Shown: positions 32,890 to 41,653 of the stretch, piece after piece
How positions within the stretch are numbered: position 1 is the stretch's first letter
Layout: each line of letters starts with the position of its first letter
NCBI GenBank assembly: GCA_002480085.1
Contig: DKPJ01000014.1
Span: 186,001 to 250,000 of the forward strand
Origin: Enterobacteriaceae bacterium UBA7338
GTDB lineage: Bacteria > Pseudomonadota > Gammaproteobacteria > Enterobacterales > Enterobacteriaceae
Direction: 5' to 3'
DNA length: 64,000 bases
The notes under the pieces: generated by a model
Seen by the model: only the letters and a program-made list of their open reading frames with translations
Told to the model about the DNA's origin: nothing
Database searches by the model: none
Translations under genes and position numbers: made by a program

Positions 32890-33939
32890 ATGAACAAAAA
32901 GTATATGATCTACATGTATTTGCTCAAAGCGCGCACCTTCATTGCCCTGCTGATCGTCATGGGCTTCTTCAGCGTGATGGTGCCCAACTTCCTGACCATG
33001 TCGAACCTGCTGATCATGACCCAGCACGTGGCGATTACCGGCCTGCTGGCGATTGGTATGACGCTGGTGATCCTCACCGGCGGTATCGACCTCTCCGTCG
33101 GCGCGGTGGCGGGCATGTGCGGCATGGTTGCCGGGGCGCTGTTAACCAACGGCCTGCCGATCTGGGGCGAGCAGATTATCTTCTTTAACGTGCCGGAAGT
33201 GATCCTGCTGGTGGCTGGTTTTGGCATTCTGTTGGGCCTGATCAACGGGGCGGTGATCACCCGCCTGGGGGTTGCGCCCTTTATCTGTACCCTCGGCATG
33301 ATGTACGTTGCCCGCGGCGCGGCGCTGCTGTTTAACGACGGCAGCACCTATGCCAACCTCGTGGGCATGCCTGAGCTAGGCAATACCGGCTTTGCGATTT
33401 TAGGCTCCGGCACCATTCTCGGCATCTATATCCCCATCTGGCTGATGGTGAGCTTCCTGCTGCTGGGTCTCTATATGACCCGCAAGACCCCGCTGGGCCG
33501 CTATATTTACGCCATCGGCGGGAATGAATCCGCTGCGCGGCTGGCAGGCGTTCCTATCATCAAAGTTAAAGTGTTTGTCTACGCCTTTTCCGGCCTGTGC
33601 GCGGCGCTGGTGGGGCTGATTGTGGCATCCCAGCTGCAAACCTCTCACCCAATGACCGGGAATATGTTTGAGATGGACGCTATCGGCGCCACCGTGCTGG
33701 GCGGCACCGCACTGGCGGGCGGACGAGGCCGCGTCTCCGGCTCCATCATTGGCGCATTCGTCATCGTCTTCCTCGCTGACGGGATGGTGATGATGGGGGT
33801 CAGCGACTTCTGGCAGATGGTAATCAAGGGCCTGGTAATTGTCACCGCGGTAGTTATCGATCAGTTCCAGCAGCGCTTGCAAAGCAAAGTGGTGCTGCTG
33901 CGCCGCCACGAGAAAAAATTGCAGGCAGAGGCAACGTAA
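32890..33939 (+). CDS. Sugar ABC transporter, permease protein
   Basis: 349-residue RbsC-like integral membrane protein with about eight to ten hydrophobic helices. Family motifs: GMTLVILTGGIDLSVGAV, APFICTLGMMYVARG, YAIGGNESAARLAGVPI and TVLGGTALAGGRGRVSGS. Last gene of the rightward operon, 18 bases after the ATPase gene; a REP unit and a bidirectional terminator follow. Confidence 0.95.
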   Translation: MNKKYMIYMYLLKARTFIALLIVMGFFSVMVPNFLTMSNLLIMTQHVAITGLLAIGMTLVILTGGIDLSVGAVAGMCGMVAGALLTNGLPIWGEQIIFFNVPEVILLVAGFGILLGLINGAVITRLGVAPFICTLGMMYVARGAALLFNDGSTYANLVGMPELGNTGFAILGSGTILGIYIPIWLMVSFLLLGLYMTRKTPLGRYIYAIGGNESAARLAGVPIIKVKVFVYAFSGLCAALVGLIVASQLQTSHPMTGNMFEMDAIGATVLGGTALAGGRGRVSGSIIGAFVIVFLADGMVMMGVSDFWQMVIKGLVIVTAVVIDQFQQRLQSKVVLLRRHEKKLQAEAT

Positions 33940-33952
33940 AATCAGGTACTTT

Positions 33953-33982
33953 GTAGGCCCGGTAAGCGCAGCGCCACCGGGC
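33953..33982. repeat. REP palindrome
   Basis: GTAGGCCCGGTAAGCGCAGC and the following CGCCACCGGGC form a typical REP hairpin at the right edge of the accessory locus. Confidence 0.8.
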
Positions 33983-33985
33983 AAT

Positions 33986-34013
33986 AAAAAACGCCGCATG
34001 AGCGGCGTTTTTC
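33986..34013. terminator. Bidirectional terminator between the permease gene and glnS
   Basis: CGCCGC (33992-33997) and GCGGCG (34002-34007) with an ATGA loop, flanked by six A and five T residues. It can end both the rightward transport operon and leftward glnS. Confidence 0.88.
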
Positions 34014-34032
34014 TTTTCCGGGCGAGAGCGAA

Positions 34033-35700
34033 TTACTCGCCGATTTTAGCCCAGGTATCGCGCAGGCCAACGGTGCGGTTAAACACCAGCTTCTCCGCCG
34101 TAGAGTAGCGGCTGTCGAGGCAGAAGTAGCCTTCACGCTCGAACTGGTACGCTTTGCCGGCTTCGGCGGCGTTGAGGGACTGCTCGGCGAAGCCCTGCTT
34201 GATCACCAGCGACTCCGGGTTGATGGTGGCGAGGAAATCCTCTGCCGCGCCCGGGTTCGCCACGCTGAACAGGCGATCGTAGAGACGGATCTCAACCGGC
34301 AGCGCATGGGCAGCGCTTACCCAGTGGATCACCCCTTTCACCTTGCGCCCGTCCGCCGGATCCTTGCTCAGGGTCTCGGCATCGTAGGAGCAGAAGATGG
34401 TGGTGATGTTGCCTTCCGCATCTTTCTCTACGCGCTCGGCTTTGATCACGTAGGCGTTGCGCAGACGCACCTCTTTACCCAGCACCAGACGCTTGTACTG
34501 CTTGTTCGCCTCTTCGCGGAAGTCAGCACGATCGATCCAGATCTCAGCGCTAAACGGCACCTCGCGGCTGCCCATCTCCGGCTTGTTCGGATGGTTCGGC
34601 ATGGTCACCACTTCGCTCTCACCCTGCGGGTAGTTCTCGATAACCAGCTTCACCGGATCGATAACGGCCATCGCACGCGGGGCGTTTTCGTTGAGATCTT
34701 CACGAATACAGGACTCTAGCGACGCCATCTCAATGGTGTTGTCCTGCTTGGTCACGCCGATGCGTTTGCAGAACTCGCGGATGGAGGCGGCGGTGTAGCC
34801 GCGACGGCGCAGACCAGAGATGGTCGGCATACGCGGATCGTCCCAGCCCTCAACGATTTTGTCCGTCACCAGCAGGTTCAGCTTACGCTTGGACATCACG
34901 GCATATTCCAGGTTCAGGCGCGAGAACTCGTACTGGCGCGGGTGAACCGGAATGGTGATGTTATCCAGCACCCAGTCGTAGAGACGACGGTTGTCCTGGA
35001 ACTCCAGCGTACAGAGCGAATGGGTGATGCCTTCCAGCGCATCGCTGATGCAGTGGGTGAAATCGTACATCGGGTAGATGCACCACTTGTTGCCGGTCTG
35101 GTGATGCTCGGCAAACTTAATGCGGTACAGAACCGGGTCGCGCATCACGATAAACGGCGACGCCATGTCGATTTTGGCACGCAGGCAGGCGGTGCCCTCT
35201 TCGAAGCCTCCGGCACGCATCTTCTCAAACAGCGCCAGGTTCTCTTCCACGCTACGATCGCGGAACGGGCTGTTTTTACCCGGCGCGGTCAGGGTGCCAC
35301 GGTATTCGCGGATCTGCTCCGGGGACAGCTCATCAACGTAGGCCAGGCCTTTGTTGATCAGCTCGACGGCGTAGTTATGCAGCTGGTCGAAATAGTCAGA
35401 GGAGTAGCGCACGTCACCCGACCAGTGGAAACCCAGCCACTGCACGTCATTTTTAATCGAATCAACGTATTCGATATCTTCTTTCACCGGGTTGGTATCA
35501 TCAAAGCGCAGGTTGCACTGCCCCTGATAGTCCTGGGCGATACCGAAGTTCAGGCAGATAGATTTTGCATGGCCGATATGCAGGTAGCCGTTCGGCTCCG
35601 GCGGAAAACGGGTGCAAACCGTGCTGTGCTTACCACTGGCCAGATCCTCATCAATAATCTGGCGAATAAAGTTAGTCGGGCGGGCTTCTGCCTCACTCAT
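34033..35700 (-). CDS. glnS: Glutaminyl-tRNA synthetase
   Basis: Class I synthetase that charges tRNA-Gln; three tRNA-Gln genes lie 8 kb away. 555 residues, as in E. coli. HIGH motif HIGHAKS near residue 43, the second signature VMSKRKL, RFPPEPNGYLHIGH at the ATP site, and the two C-terminal beta-barrels for anticodon recognition. The start ATG (Met-Ser-Glu-Ala) matches the family. Confidence 0.98.
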   Translation of the reverse strand: MSEAEARPTNFIRQIIDEDLASGKHSTVCTRFPPEPNGYLHIGHAKSICLNFGIAQDYQGQCNLRFDDTNPVKEDIEYVDSIKNDVQWLGFHWSGDVRYSSDYFDQLHNYAVELINKGLAYVDELSPEQIREYRGTLTAPGKNSPFRDRSVEENLALFEKMRAGGFEEGTACLRAKIDMASPFIVMRDPVLYRIKFAEHHQTGNKWCIYPMYDFTHCISDALEGITHSLCTLEFQDNRRLYDWVLDNITIPVHPRQYEFSRLNLEYAVMSKRKLNLLVTDKIVEGWDDPRMPTISGLRRRGYTAASIREFCKRIGVTKQDNTIEMASLESCIREDLNENAPRAMAVIDPVKLVIENYPQGESEVVTMPNHPNKPEMGSREVPFSAEIWIDRADFREEANKQYKRLVLGKEVRLRNAYVIKAERVEKDAEGNITTIFCSYDAETLSKDPADGRKVKGVIHWVSAAHALPVEIRLYDRLFSVANPGAAEDFLATINPESLVIKQGFAEQSLNAAEAGKAYQFEREGYFCLDSRYSTAEKLVFNRTVGLRDTWAKIGE

Positions 35701-35818
35701 CGCGGGTTCCTCAAAGCGTAAACAACGTATAACGGAGTATGATCTTATAAGCGGGACGCGGAGACAACCCTTAGTTCAACAAAAAGCGTTAATGGCGAGG
35801 GATTGGCGTGCGGAGGGC

Positions 35819-35850
35819 AAAAAAAAGCGGCGGAGAGAGGCTCCGCCGCT
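35819..35850 (-). terminator. Rho-independent terminator of nagE
   Basis: GCGGCGGAG (35827-35835) and CTCCGCCGC (35841-35849) form a perfect nine-base-pair stem; on the minus strand eight T residues follow. Confidence 0.92.
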
Positions 35851-35869
35851 GATTAACCGCAATGTACGG

Positions 35870-37822
35870 CTATTTACCCTTTACTTCAAACAGCGGGGTC
35901 TGGCCTGCAACGACCTGACCTTCAGCCTGGAAGACCAGACCGCTGAAATCGTCGATGTTGCTGCACACCACCGGACTAATCATCGAGCGCGCGTTGGCGT
36001 TGAGATAGTCGAGATCCATCTCCAGCACCGGCTGGCCTGCGACGACGTCTGCGCCCTCTTCTACCAGGCGGGTAAAGCCCTGGCCGTTCAGCGCAACGGT
36101 GTCGATGCCCATATGAACCACGATCTCCGCGCCTTTTTCAGTCTCCAGACAGAAGGCGTGGTTGGTATTGAAGATCTTAACGATGGTACCGGCAGCCGGG
36201 GAGACCACGGTTTTACCCGTCGGTTTCACCGCCACGCCGTCGCCAACCGCTTTGCTGGCAAAGGCTTCATCAGGCACCTGCTCCAGCGGAACCACCTCAC
36301 CGGTCACCGGCGACACCAGCGCGGCAACGGTCACGGCGTTCGGCACGGCCTGCGGTTTCACCGCGGCGGCCGGGGCATTGGCGGCGGGCTGAACGCTGGC
36401 GGCTGCGGCCACCGGGCCACGGGCAACCACACGCTTCATGGCGTCGCCTACGGATTCCGCTTTTGCACCCACAATCACCTGAATGCTCTGCTTGTTCAGC
36501 TTCACCACGCCGGATGCGCCCAGACGCTTACACTGCACGTCGTTCACGCGAGCGGAGTCCGCTACGGTCAGACGCAGACGGGTAATACAGGCATCGATCG
36601 CTTTCAGGTTGTCAGTGCCGCCAATGGCCGCGATGTAGCTGGTCGCCAGCTGATCGAGACCCTCGTCGGTATTGCTGTTGGCTTCAGAGGTGACCACCGC
36701 GTCGTCGGTCTCTTCGCGGCCCGGCGTTTTCAGGTTAAACGCGCGGATAACGAAGCTAAAGACCACGAAGTAGATGGCAAAGAAGATCAGGCCCATCACC
36801 ACCAGCATCCAGACGTTGCGGCTGGCAGCAGGCAGGTTATACATCAGCGCATAGTCGATGGCGCCCGCCGAGAAGGAGAAGCCCGCATGGATCCCCAGCG
36901 CAGTGGCGACAAACAGGCTGATGCCCGTCAGCACGGCGTGCAGGAGATACAGCAGCGGTGCCAGGAACATGAAGAGGAACTCCAGCGGCTCGGTAACACC
37001 GGTCAGGAAGGCGGTGATGGCTACGGAGAGCAGCATGCCGCCAATCATCGGACGGCGCGCTTTCGGGGCAGCGAAGTACATCGCCAGCGCGGCACCGGGC
37101 AGACCGAACATCATGATCGGGAAGAAGCCGGACATGAACATCCCTGCGGTAGTATCGCCCGCATAGAAGCGGTTGATATCGCCGTGGAAGACGGTGCCTG
37201 CGGCATTGGTAAATTCGCCGATCTGGAACCAGGCGATGGTGTTCAGCACCTGATGCAGGCCGGTCGGGATCAGCAGACGGTTAACGAAGCCGAAGATACC
37301 GGAGCCGACTGCGCCCATGGAGACGATCCACTCCCCGCCCGCGTGGATAGCGTTCTGTACCGGCGGCCAGACGTAGCCGAAAATTGCCGCCAGGATCAAG
37401 CAGAAGAAGCCCGTGGCAATCGGCACAAAGCGTTTGCCGCCGAAGAAGCTCAGGAACTCAGGCAGCTTGATGTTGGACCAGCGGTTATAGACCGCGCCGC
37501 CCACCAGACCGGTAATGATGCCGGAGAGCACGCCCATATTGATGGCCGGGTTGATGGTGACCATCGCTTTGGTCATCACAAAGTAGCCTACCGCACCGGC
37601 CAGCGCCGCCGCGCCTGCGCTGTCTTTCGACCACGACGAGGCTACGCCGATAGCGAAGATCAGGGCCAGGTTGTCAAAAATTGCCCCGCCCGCCTGGGCG
37701 ATAAACGGGACGTTAAGCAGATCGGGCTGGCCGAAACGCAGCAGCAGCGCCGCGACGGGCAGCACAGCGATAGGGAGCTGTAACGCCCGCCCCAGTCGCT
37801 GGAAGAAACCAAGAATATTCAT
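35870..37822 (-). CDS. nagE: N-acetylglucosamine-specific PTS enzyme IICBA
   Basis: Imports N-acetylglucosamine with phosphorylation to the 6-phosphate. 650 residues: EIIC membrane domain (about 1-370, starting NILGFFQRLGRALQLPIAVL), a linker, the EIIB domain with the phosphorylated Cys in DACITRLRL, an Ala/Pro-rich linker, and the EIIA domain with the active His in VVHMGIDTV. The ATG at 37822 matches E. coli; the 13-residue upstream extension is unsupported. Divergent from nagBAC with shared NagC and CRP sites. Confidence 0.97.
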   Translation of the reverse strand: MNILGFFQRLGRALQLPIAVLPVAALLLRFGQPDLLNVPFIAQAGGAIFDNLALIFAIGVASSWSKDSAGAAALAGAVGYFVMTKAMVTINPAINMGVLSGIITGLVGGAVYNRWSNIKLPEFLSFFGGKRFVPIATGFFCLILAAIFGYVWPPVQNAIHAGGEWIVSMGAVGSGIFGFVNRLLIPTGLHQVLNTIAWFQIGEFTNAAGTVFHGDINRFYAGDTTAGMFMSGFFPIMMFGLPGAALAMYFAAPKARRPMIGGMLLSVAITAFLTGVTEPLEFLFMFLAPLLYLLHAVLTGISLFVATALGIHAGFSFSAGAIDYALMYNLPAASRNVWMLVVMGLIFFAIYFVVFSFVIRAFNLKTPGREETDDAVVTSEANSNTDEGLDQLATSYIAAIGGTDNLKAIDACITRLRLTVADSARVNDVQCKRLGASGVVKLNKQSIQVIVGAKAESVGDAMKRVVARGPVAAAASVQPAANAPAAAVKPQAVPNAVTVAALVSPVTGEVVPLEQVPDEAFASKAVGDGVAVKPTGKTVVSPAAGTIVKIFNTNHAFCLETEKGAEIVVHMGIDTVALNGQGFTRLVEEGADVVAGQPVLEMDLDYLNANARSMISPVVCSNIDDFSGLVFQAEGQVVAGQTPLFEVKGK

Positions 37823-37929
37823 TTTTATACCCCCCTGTGAAACTCCGCTGAGCCTCATCACTAACCATTTTTATAGTTAAACCAACCCCGTAATGCGGTC
37901 GTTTTACGCAGACTGTTCAAGTGTGTGGA

Positions 37930-37954
37930 AATTTAATTCGCCTCGCAAATTAAA
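37930..37954. promoter_or_regulatory. NagC operator, nagE side
   Basis: A palindromic A/T-rich box with arms TTTAATTCG and CGCAAATTAAA in the nagE-nagB gap. It aligns with the known E. coli NagC site near nagE. NagC bound here and at the second site is known in E. coli to loop the DNA and repress both directions. Confidence 0.75.
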
Positions 37955-37965
37955 CGCGCATCTTT

Positions 37966-37981
37966 TGTGATTACAATCACC
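37966..37981. promoter_or_regulatory. CRP site in the nagE-nagB intergenic region
   Basis: TGTGA (37966-37970), six bases, TCACC (37977-37981). It lies between the two NagC boxes, as in E. coli, where CRP activates both nagE and nagB. Confidence 0.75.
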
Positions 37982-38024
37982 AAATATCGTTATTTACACT
38001 CCTGGTTACTGGCTAAGAACGAAA

Positions 38025-38049
38025 ACTTATTTTATGATTCAAAAAATCA
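38025..38049. promoter_or_regulatory. NagC operator, nagB side
   Basis: CTTATTTTATGATTCAAAAA and adjacent bases match the second NagC box of the E. coli nagE-B region (TTATTTTAT core), about 95 bases from the first box. The rest of the 37823-38147 gap is promoter and leader DNA. Confidence 0.7.
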
Positions 38050-38147
38050 GGACGGACTGCCCCCTCTTATAGCGCAATCTGAGTTACGCTTAAAACGTAC
38101 AGGCAGCAGTTCGCCAACGTTAATTTCACACTGTGTAGAGGTAAACA

Positions 38148-38948
38148 ATGAGACTGATCCCCCTGACGAGTGCCGAACTGGTCGGTAAATGGGCTGCCCG
38201 CCATATCGTTAACCGTATCAACGCGTTCAAACCGACTGCGGATCGTCCGTTTGTGCTTGGCCTGCCCACCGGCGGCACACCGCTTACCGCCTACAAAGCG
38301 CTGGTTGAAATGCACAAAGCGGGCCAGGTCAGCTTCCAGAACGTCGTGACCTTTAACATGGACGAATATGTCGGCCTGCCAAAAGAGCATCCGGAGAGCT
38401 ACCACAGCTTTATGCACCGCAACTTTTTTGACCACGTTGATATTCCCGCAGAAAACATCAACCTGCTCAATGGTAATGCGCCGGATATTGACGCAGAATG
38501 TCGCCGTTATGAAGAAAAAATTCGTGCCTACGGCAAAATTCACCTGTTTATGGGCGGCGTAGGCAACGACGGGCACATCGCGTTTAACGAACCGGCCTCC
38601 TCGCTGGCCTCCCGCACCCGTATTAAGACCCTGACCCATGACACCCGCGTGGCAAACTCCCGCTTTTTTGACGGCGATGTCAATCTGGTGCCGAAATACG
38701 CCCTGACCGTTGGCGTAGGCACCCTGCTGGATGCTGAAGAGGTGATGATTCTGGTGCTGGGCAGCGTTAAGGCGCAGGCGTTGCAGGCGGCGGTAGAAGG
38801 CAACGTTAACCATATGTGGACGATCAGCTGCCTGCAGCTGCATCCGAAAGCGGTGGTGGTGTGCGACGAACCGTCAACGATGGAGCTAAAGGTGAAGACG
38901 CTTAAATACTTCACTGAATTAGAAGCGGAAAATATCAAAGGTCTGTAA
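38148..38948 (+). CDS. nagB: Glucosamine-6-phosphate deaminase
   Basis: Converts glucosamine 6-phosphate to fructose 6-phosphate and ammonia. 266 residues, as in E. coli, allosterically activated there by GlcNAc-6-phosphate. Signatures LGLPTGGTPLTAYKAL, FNMDEYVGLPKEHPESYHSFM and FMGGVGNDGHIAFNEP contain the active-site residues. Start has GAGG upstream. First gene of nagBAC. Confidence 0.98.
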   Translation: MRLIPLTSAELVGKWAARHIVNRINAFKPTADRPFVLGLPTGGTPLTAYKALVEMHKAGQVSFQNVVTFNMDEYVGLPKEHPESYHSFMHRNFFDHVDIPAENINLLNGNAPDIDAECRRYEEKIRAYGKIHLFMGGVGNDGHIAFNEPASSLASRTRIKTLTHDTRVANSRFFDGDVNLVPKYALTVGVGTLLDAEEVMILVLGSVKAQALQAAVEGNVNHMWTISCLQLHPKAVVVCDEPSTMELKVKTLKYFTELEAENIKGL

Positions 38949-38969
38949 CATTTTTACCCGGGGGTTGTT

Positions 38970-40118
38970 ATGTATGCTTTAACCCAGTGCCGTATTTTTA
39001 CCGGCCATGAAATTCTGGACGATCACGCGCTGATCGTCGTTGATGGTCTTATCGACCGACTCTGCCCGCAGGCAGACCTGCCGCCAACGATTGAGCAGCG
39101 CTCGCTCAACGGCGCATATCTGGCCCCCGGTTTTATCGACCTGCAGCTGAACGGCTGCGGCGGCGTGCAGTTCAACGATACCGCCGAGGCGGTGAGCGTA
39201 GAGACGCTGGAGATTATGCAGCGCGCCAACGAACAGTCGGGCTGCACCAGCTTTTTACCGACGCTGATCACTACCAGCGACGATCTGATGAAACAGGGCG
39301 TGCAGGTGATGCGCGACTACCTGGCGAAATATCCGCACCAGGCGCTGGGCCTGCATCTGGAAGGCCCCTGGCTCAACGTGGTGAAGAAAGGCACCCACGA
39401 TCCTGATTTTGTGCGTCGCCCGGACAGCGATCTGGTCGATTTTCTCTGCGCCAATGCCGATGTAATTACCAAACTGACCCTGGCGCCGGAGATGGTCGAT
39501 CCTGCCGTGATCCGCAAGCTGACGGCAGCGGGCATTGTCGTTTCCGCTGGCCACTCAAACTCGACCCTCGTCGAGGCGAAAGCCGGTTTCCGCGCGGGTA
39601 TTACCTTTGCTACCCATCTTTTTAACGCTATGCCCTACATCACCGGGCGCGAACCGGGTTTAACCGGCGCGGTTCTTGATGATGCGGACGTCTACTGCGG
39701 CATTATTGTAGATGGTTTACACGTTGATTTTACTAACGTTCGGATGGCGAAGCGCCTGAAGGGCGATAAGCTCTGCCTGGTCACCGACGCGACCGCCGCA
39801 GCGGGTGCCGTCATTGACGAATTTATTTTTGCTGGTAAAACAATATACTACCGTAATGGACTCTGTGTAGATGAGAACGGTACCCTGAGTGGTTCGGCAC
39901 TGACCATGATCGAAGGGGTAGCGAATCTCGTTGAACACGTCGGCGTTGCGCTGGACGAAGCGCTGCGTATGGCAACGCTCTACCCGGCCCGCGCCATCGG
40001 CGTTGATAAACTGCTAGGCAGCATCGCACCAGGCATGGTGGCGAACCTGACTGCGTTTACCCACGACTATAAAGTAATTAAGACCATCGTTAATGGTAAC
40101 GAGGTCATCATCGAGTAA
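38970..40118 (+). CDS. nagA: N-acetylglucosamine-6-phosphate deacetylase
   Basis: Removes acetate from GlcNAc-6-phosphate to give glucosamine 6-phosphate. 382 residues of the amidohydrolase superfamily. Visible active-site segments: PGFIDLQLNGCGG, GLHLEGPWLN, SAGHSNSTL, ATHLFNAM and CLVTDATAAAG (catalytic Asp). It lies 21 bases after nagB. Confidence 0.98.
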   Translation: MYALTQCRIFTGHEILDDHALIVVDGLIDRLCPQADLPPTIEQRSLNGAYLAPGFIDLQLNGCGGVQFNDTAEAVSVETLEIMQRANEQSGCTSFLPTLITTSDDLMKQGVQVMRDYLAKYPHQALGLHLEGPWLNVVKKGTHDPDFVRRPDSDLVDFLCANADVITKLTLAPEMVDPAVIRKLTAAGIVVSAGHSNSTLVEAKAGFRAGITFATHLFNAMPYITGREPGLTGAVLDDADVYCGIIVDGLHVDFTNVRMAKRLKGDKLCLVTDATAAAGAVIDEFIFAGKTIYYRNGLCVDENGTLSGSALTMIEGVANLVEHVGVALDEALRMATLYPARAIGVDKLLGSIAPGMVANLTAFTHDYKVIKTIVNGNEVIIE

Positions 40119-40126
40119 GTAAAAGT

Positions 40127-41347
40127 ATGACATCAGGCGGACAAGCTCAGATTGGTAACGTTGACCTCGTAAAACAACTCAATGGCGCGGCAGTTTACCG
40201 CCTGATCGATCAGCATGGCCCTATCTCGCGGATCCAAATTGCCGAGCAGAGCCAGCTTGCCCCCGCCAGCGTGACAAAAATCACGCGACAGCTTATTGAG
40301 CGCGGTTTGATTAAAGAGGTCGATCAGCAGGCCTCGACCGGTGGTCGCCGCGCCATTTCTATTATTACCGAGACGCGTAACTTCAATGCGATTGGCGTGC
40401 GTCTTGGCCGCCACGACACCACTCTGACGCTCTACGATCTCAGCAGCAAGGTGCTGGCGGAAGAGCACTATCCCCTGCCGGAGCGCACCCAGGAGACGTT
40501 AGAGCACGCCCTGCTGAACACCATCGCCACCTTTATTGACGCCTGCCAGCGTAAAACCCGCGAGCTGATTGCTATCTCGGTGATCCTGCCGGGGCTGGTG
40601 GATCCGGAGAGCGGCGTGATCCGCTATATGCCGCATATTCAGGTGGAGAACTGGGGGCTGGTCAGCGCGCTGGAGAAACGTTTTAAGGTAACCTGCTTTG
40701 TGGGGCACGATATCCGCAGCCTGGCGCTGGCCGAGCACTACTTTGGTGCAAGCCAGGACTGTGAGGACTCGATTCTGGTGCGCGTTCATCGTGGTACCGG
40801 TGCGGGTATCATCTCAAACGGACGCATCTTTATTGGCCGTAACGGCAACGTCGGCGAGATTGGTCATATTCAGGTTGAGCCGTTGGGCGAGCGCTGCCAC
40901 TGCGGTAACTTTGGCTGTCTGGAGACCGTGGCGGCCAACGCCGCTATTGAACAGCGGGTGCGCCACCTGCTTGAACAGGGCTACCAGAGCCGCGTCACGC
41001 TGGACGACTGCTCAATCAAAGCGATCTGTAGAGCAGCCAACAAAGGCGACGCGCTGGCCTGCGAGGTGATTGAGTACGTTGGTCGTCACCTCGGCAAAAC
41101 CATCGCCATCGCCATTAATCTGTTTAACCCGCAGAAGATTGTTATTGCCGGTGAGATTGTCGAGGCGGAGAAGGTGCTGCTGCCCGCCATTGAGGGCTGC
41201 ATCAATACCCAGGCGCTGAAGGCGTTTCGCAAAAACCTGCCGGTGGTGCGCTCGACGCTGGATCACCGCTCGGCCATCGGTGCCTTTGCGCTGGTAAAGC
41301 GCGCCATGCTCAACGGCTCGCTGCTGCAGCATCTGCTGGAGGAGTAA
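40127..41347 (+). CDS. nagC: NagC, ROK-family repressor of the N-acetylglucosamine regulon
   Basis: Transcription factor, 406 residues, released from DNA by GlcNAc-6-phosphate. N-terminal winged helix (HGPISRIQIAEQSQLAPASVTKI), then the ROK sugar-binding domain with the zinc motif CHCGNFGCLE. It controls nagE-nagBAC through the two boxes described above. In E. coli nagD follows directly; here the operon stops after nagC. Confidence 0.97.
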   Translation: MTSGGQAQIGNVDLVKQLNGAAVYRLIDQHGPISRIQIAEQSQLAPASVTKITRQLIERGLIKEVDQQASTGGRRAISIITETRNFNAIGVRLGRHDTTLTLYDLSSKVLAEEHYPLPERTQETLEHALLNTIATFIDACQRKTRELIAISVILPGLVDPESGVIRYMPHIQVENWGLVSALEKRFKVTCFVGHDIRSLALAEHYFGASQDCEDSILVRVHRGTGAGIISNGRIFIGRNGNVGEIGHIQVEPLGERCHCGNFGCLETVAANAAIEQRVRHLLEQGYQSRVTLDDCSIKAICRAANKGDALACEVIEYVGRHLGKTIAIAINLFNPQKIVIAGEIVEAEKVLLPAIEGCINTQALKAFRKNLPVVRSTLDHRSAIGAFALVKRAMLNGSLLQHLLEE

Positions 41348-41358
41348 CCTTGCCCATC

Positions 41359-41389
41359 GCCCGGCGGCGCTCCGCTTGCGCGGGCCTAC
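41359..41389. repeat. REP palindrome after nagC
   Basis: GCCCGGCGGCGCTCCGCTTG with GCGGGCCTAC. It stands where nagD begins in E. coli. The remainder of the 41348-41653 gap is AT-rich leader for asnB; I see no nagD remnant and no other gene there. Confidence 0.75.
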
Positions 41390-41653
41390 AAGACCGAGCC
41401 ATGCCCATACGCGTGGCTACCCCATCAAAAAAAGCGCCTTAAAAATGAATAATCATCAATAAACGACCCTTAACCCTATGCTTTTTTCACTATTCAGCAA
41501 TGGCAATTGCACTTTTTAATTTCGCCCCGCTAAAACCCTTGCGCCCGCCTGCGCTTTCCGGCATTTTCTTAATCAAGCAATAAGACAACGCGATGACGCA
41601 ACGTCTGCAAACTTACAACACGAAGCAACATCACAGGGTTAACGGAGAAGGTT

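Noticed and set aside
24418..33939. Interpretation as a recently acquired genomic island with att sites
   Set aside because: No integrase, no flanking direct repeats noticed, and the codon and GC style looks like the backbone; the borders are only REP units and terminators.
35612..37783. 723-codon open frame on the plus strand antisense to nagE
   Set aside because: It is a shadow of the GC-rich nagE gene; composition is His/Arg/Gln/Gly-rich with no domain, and nagE on the other strand is unambiguous.
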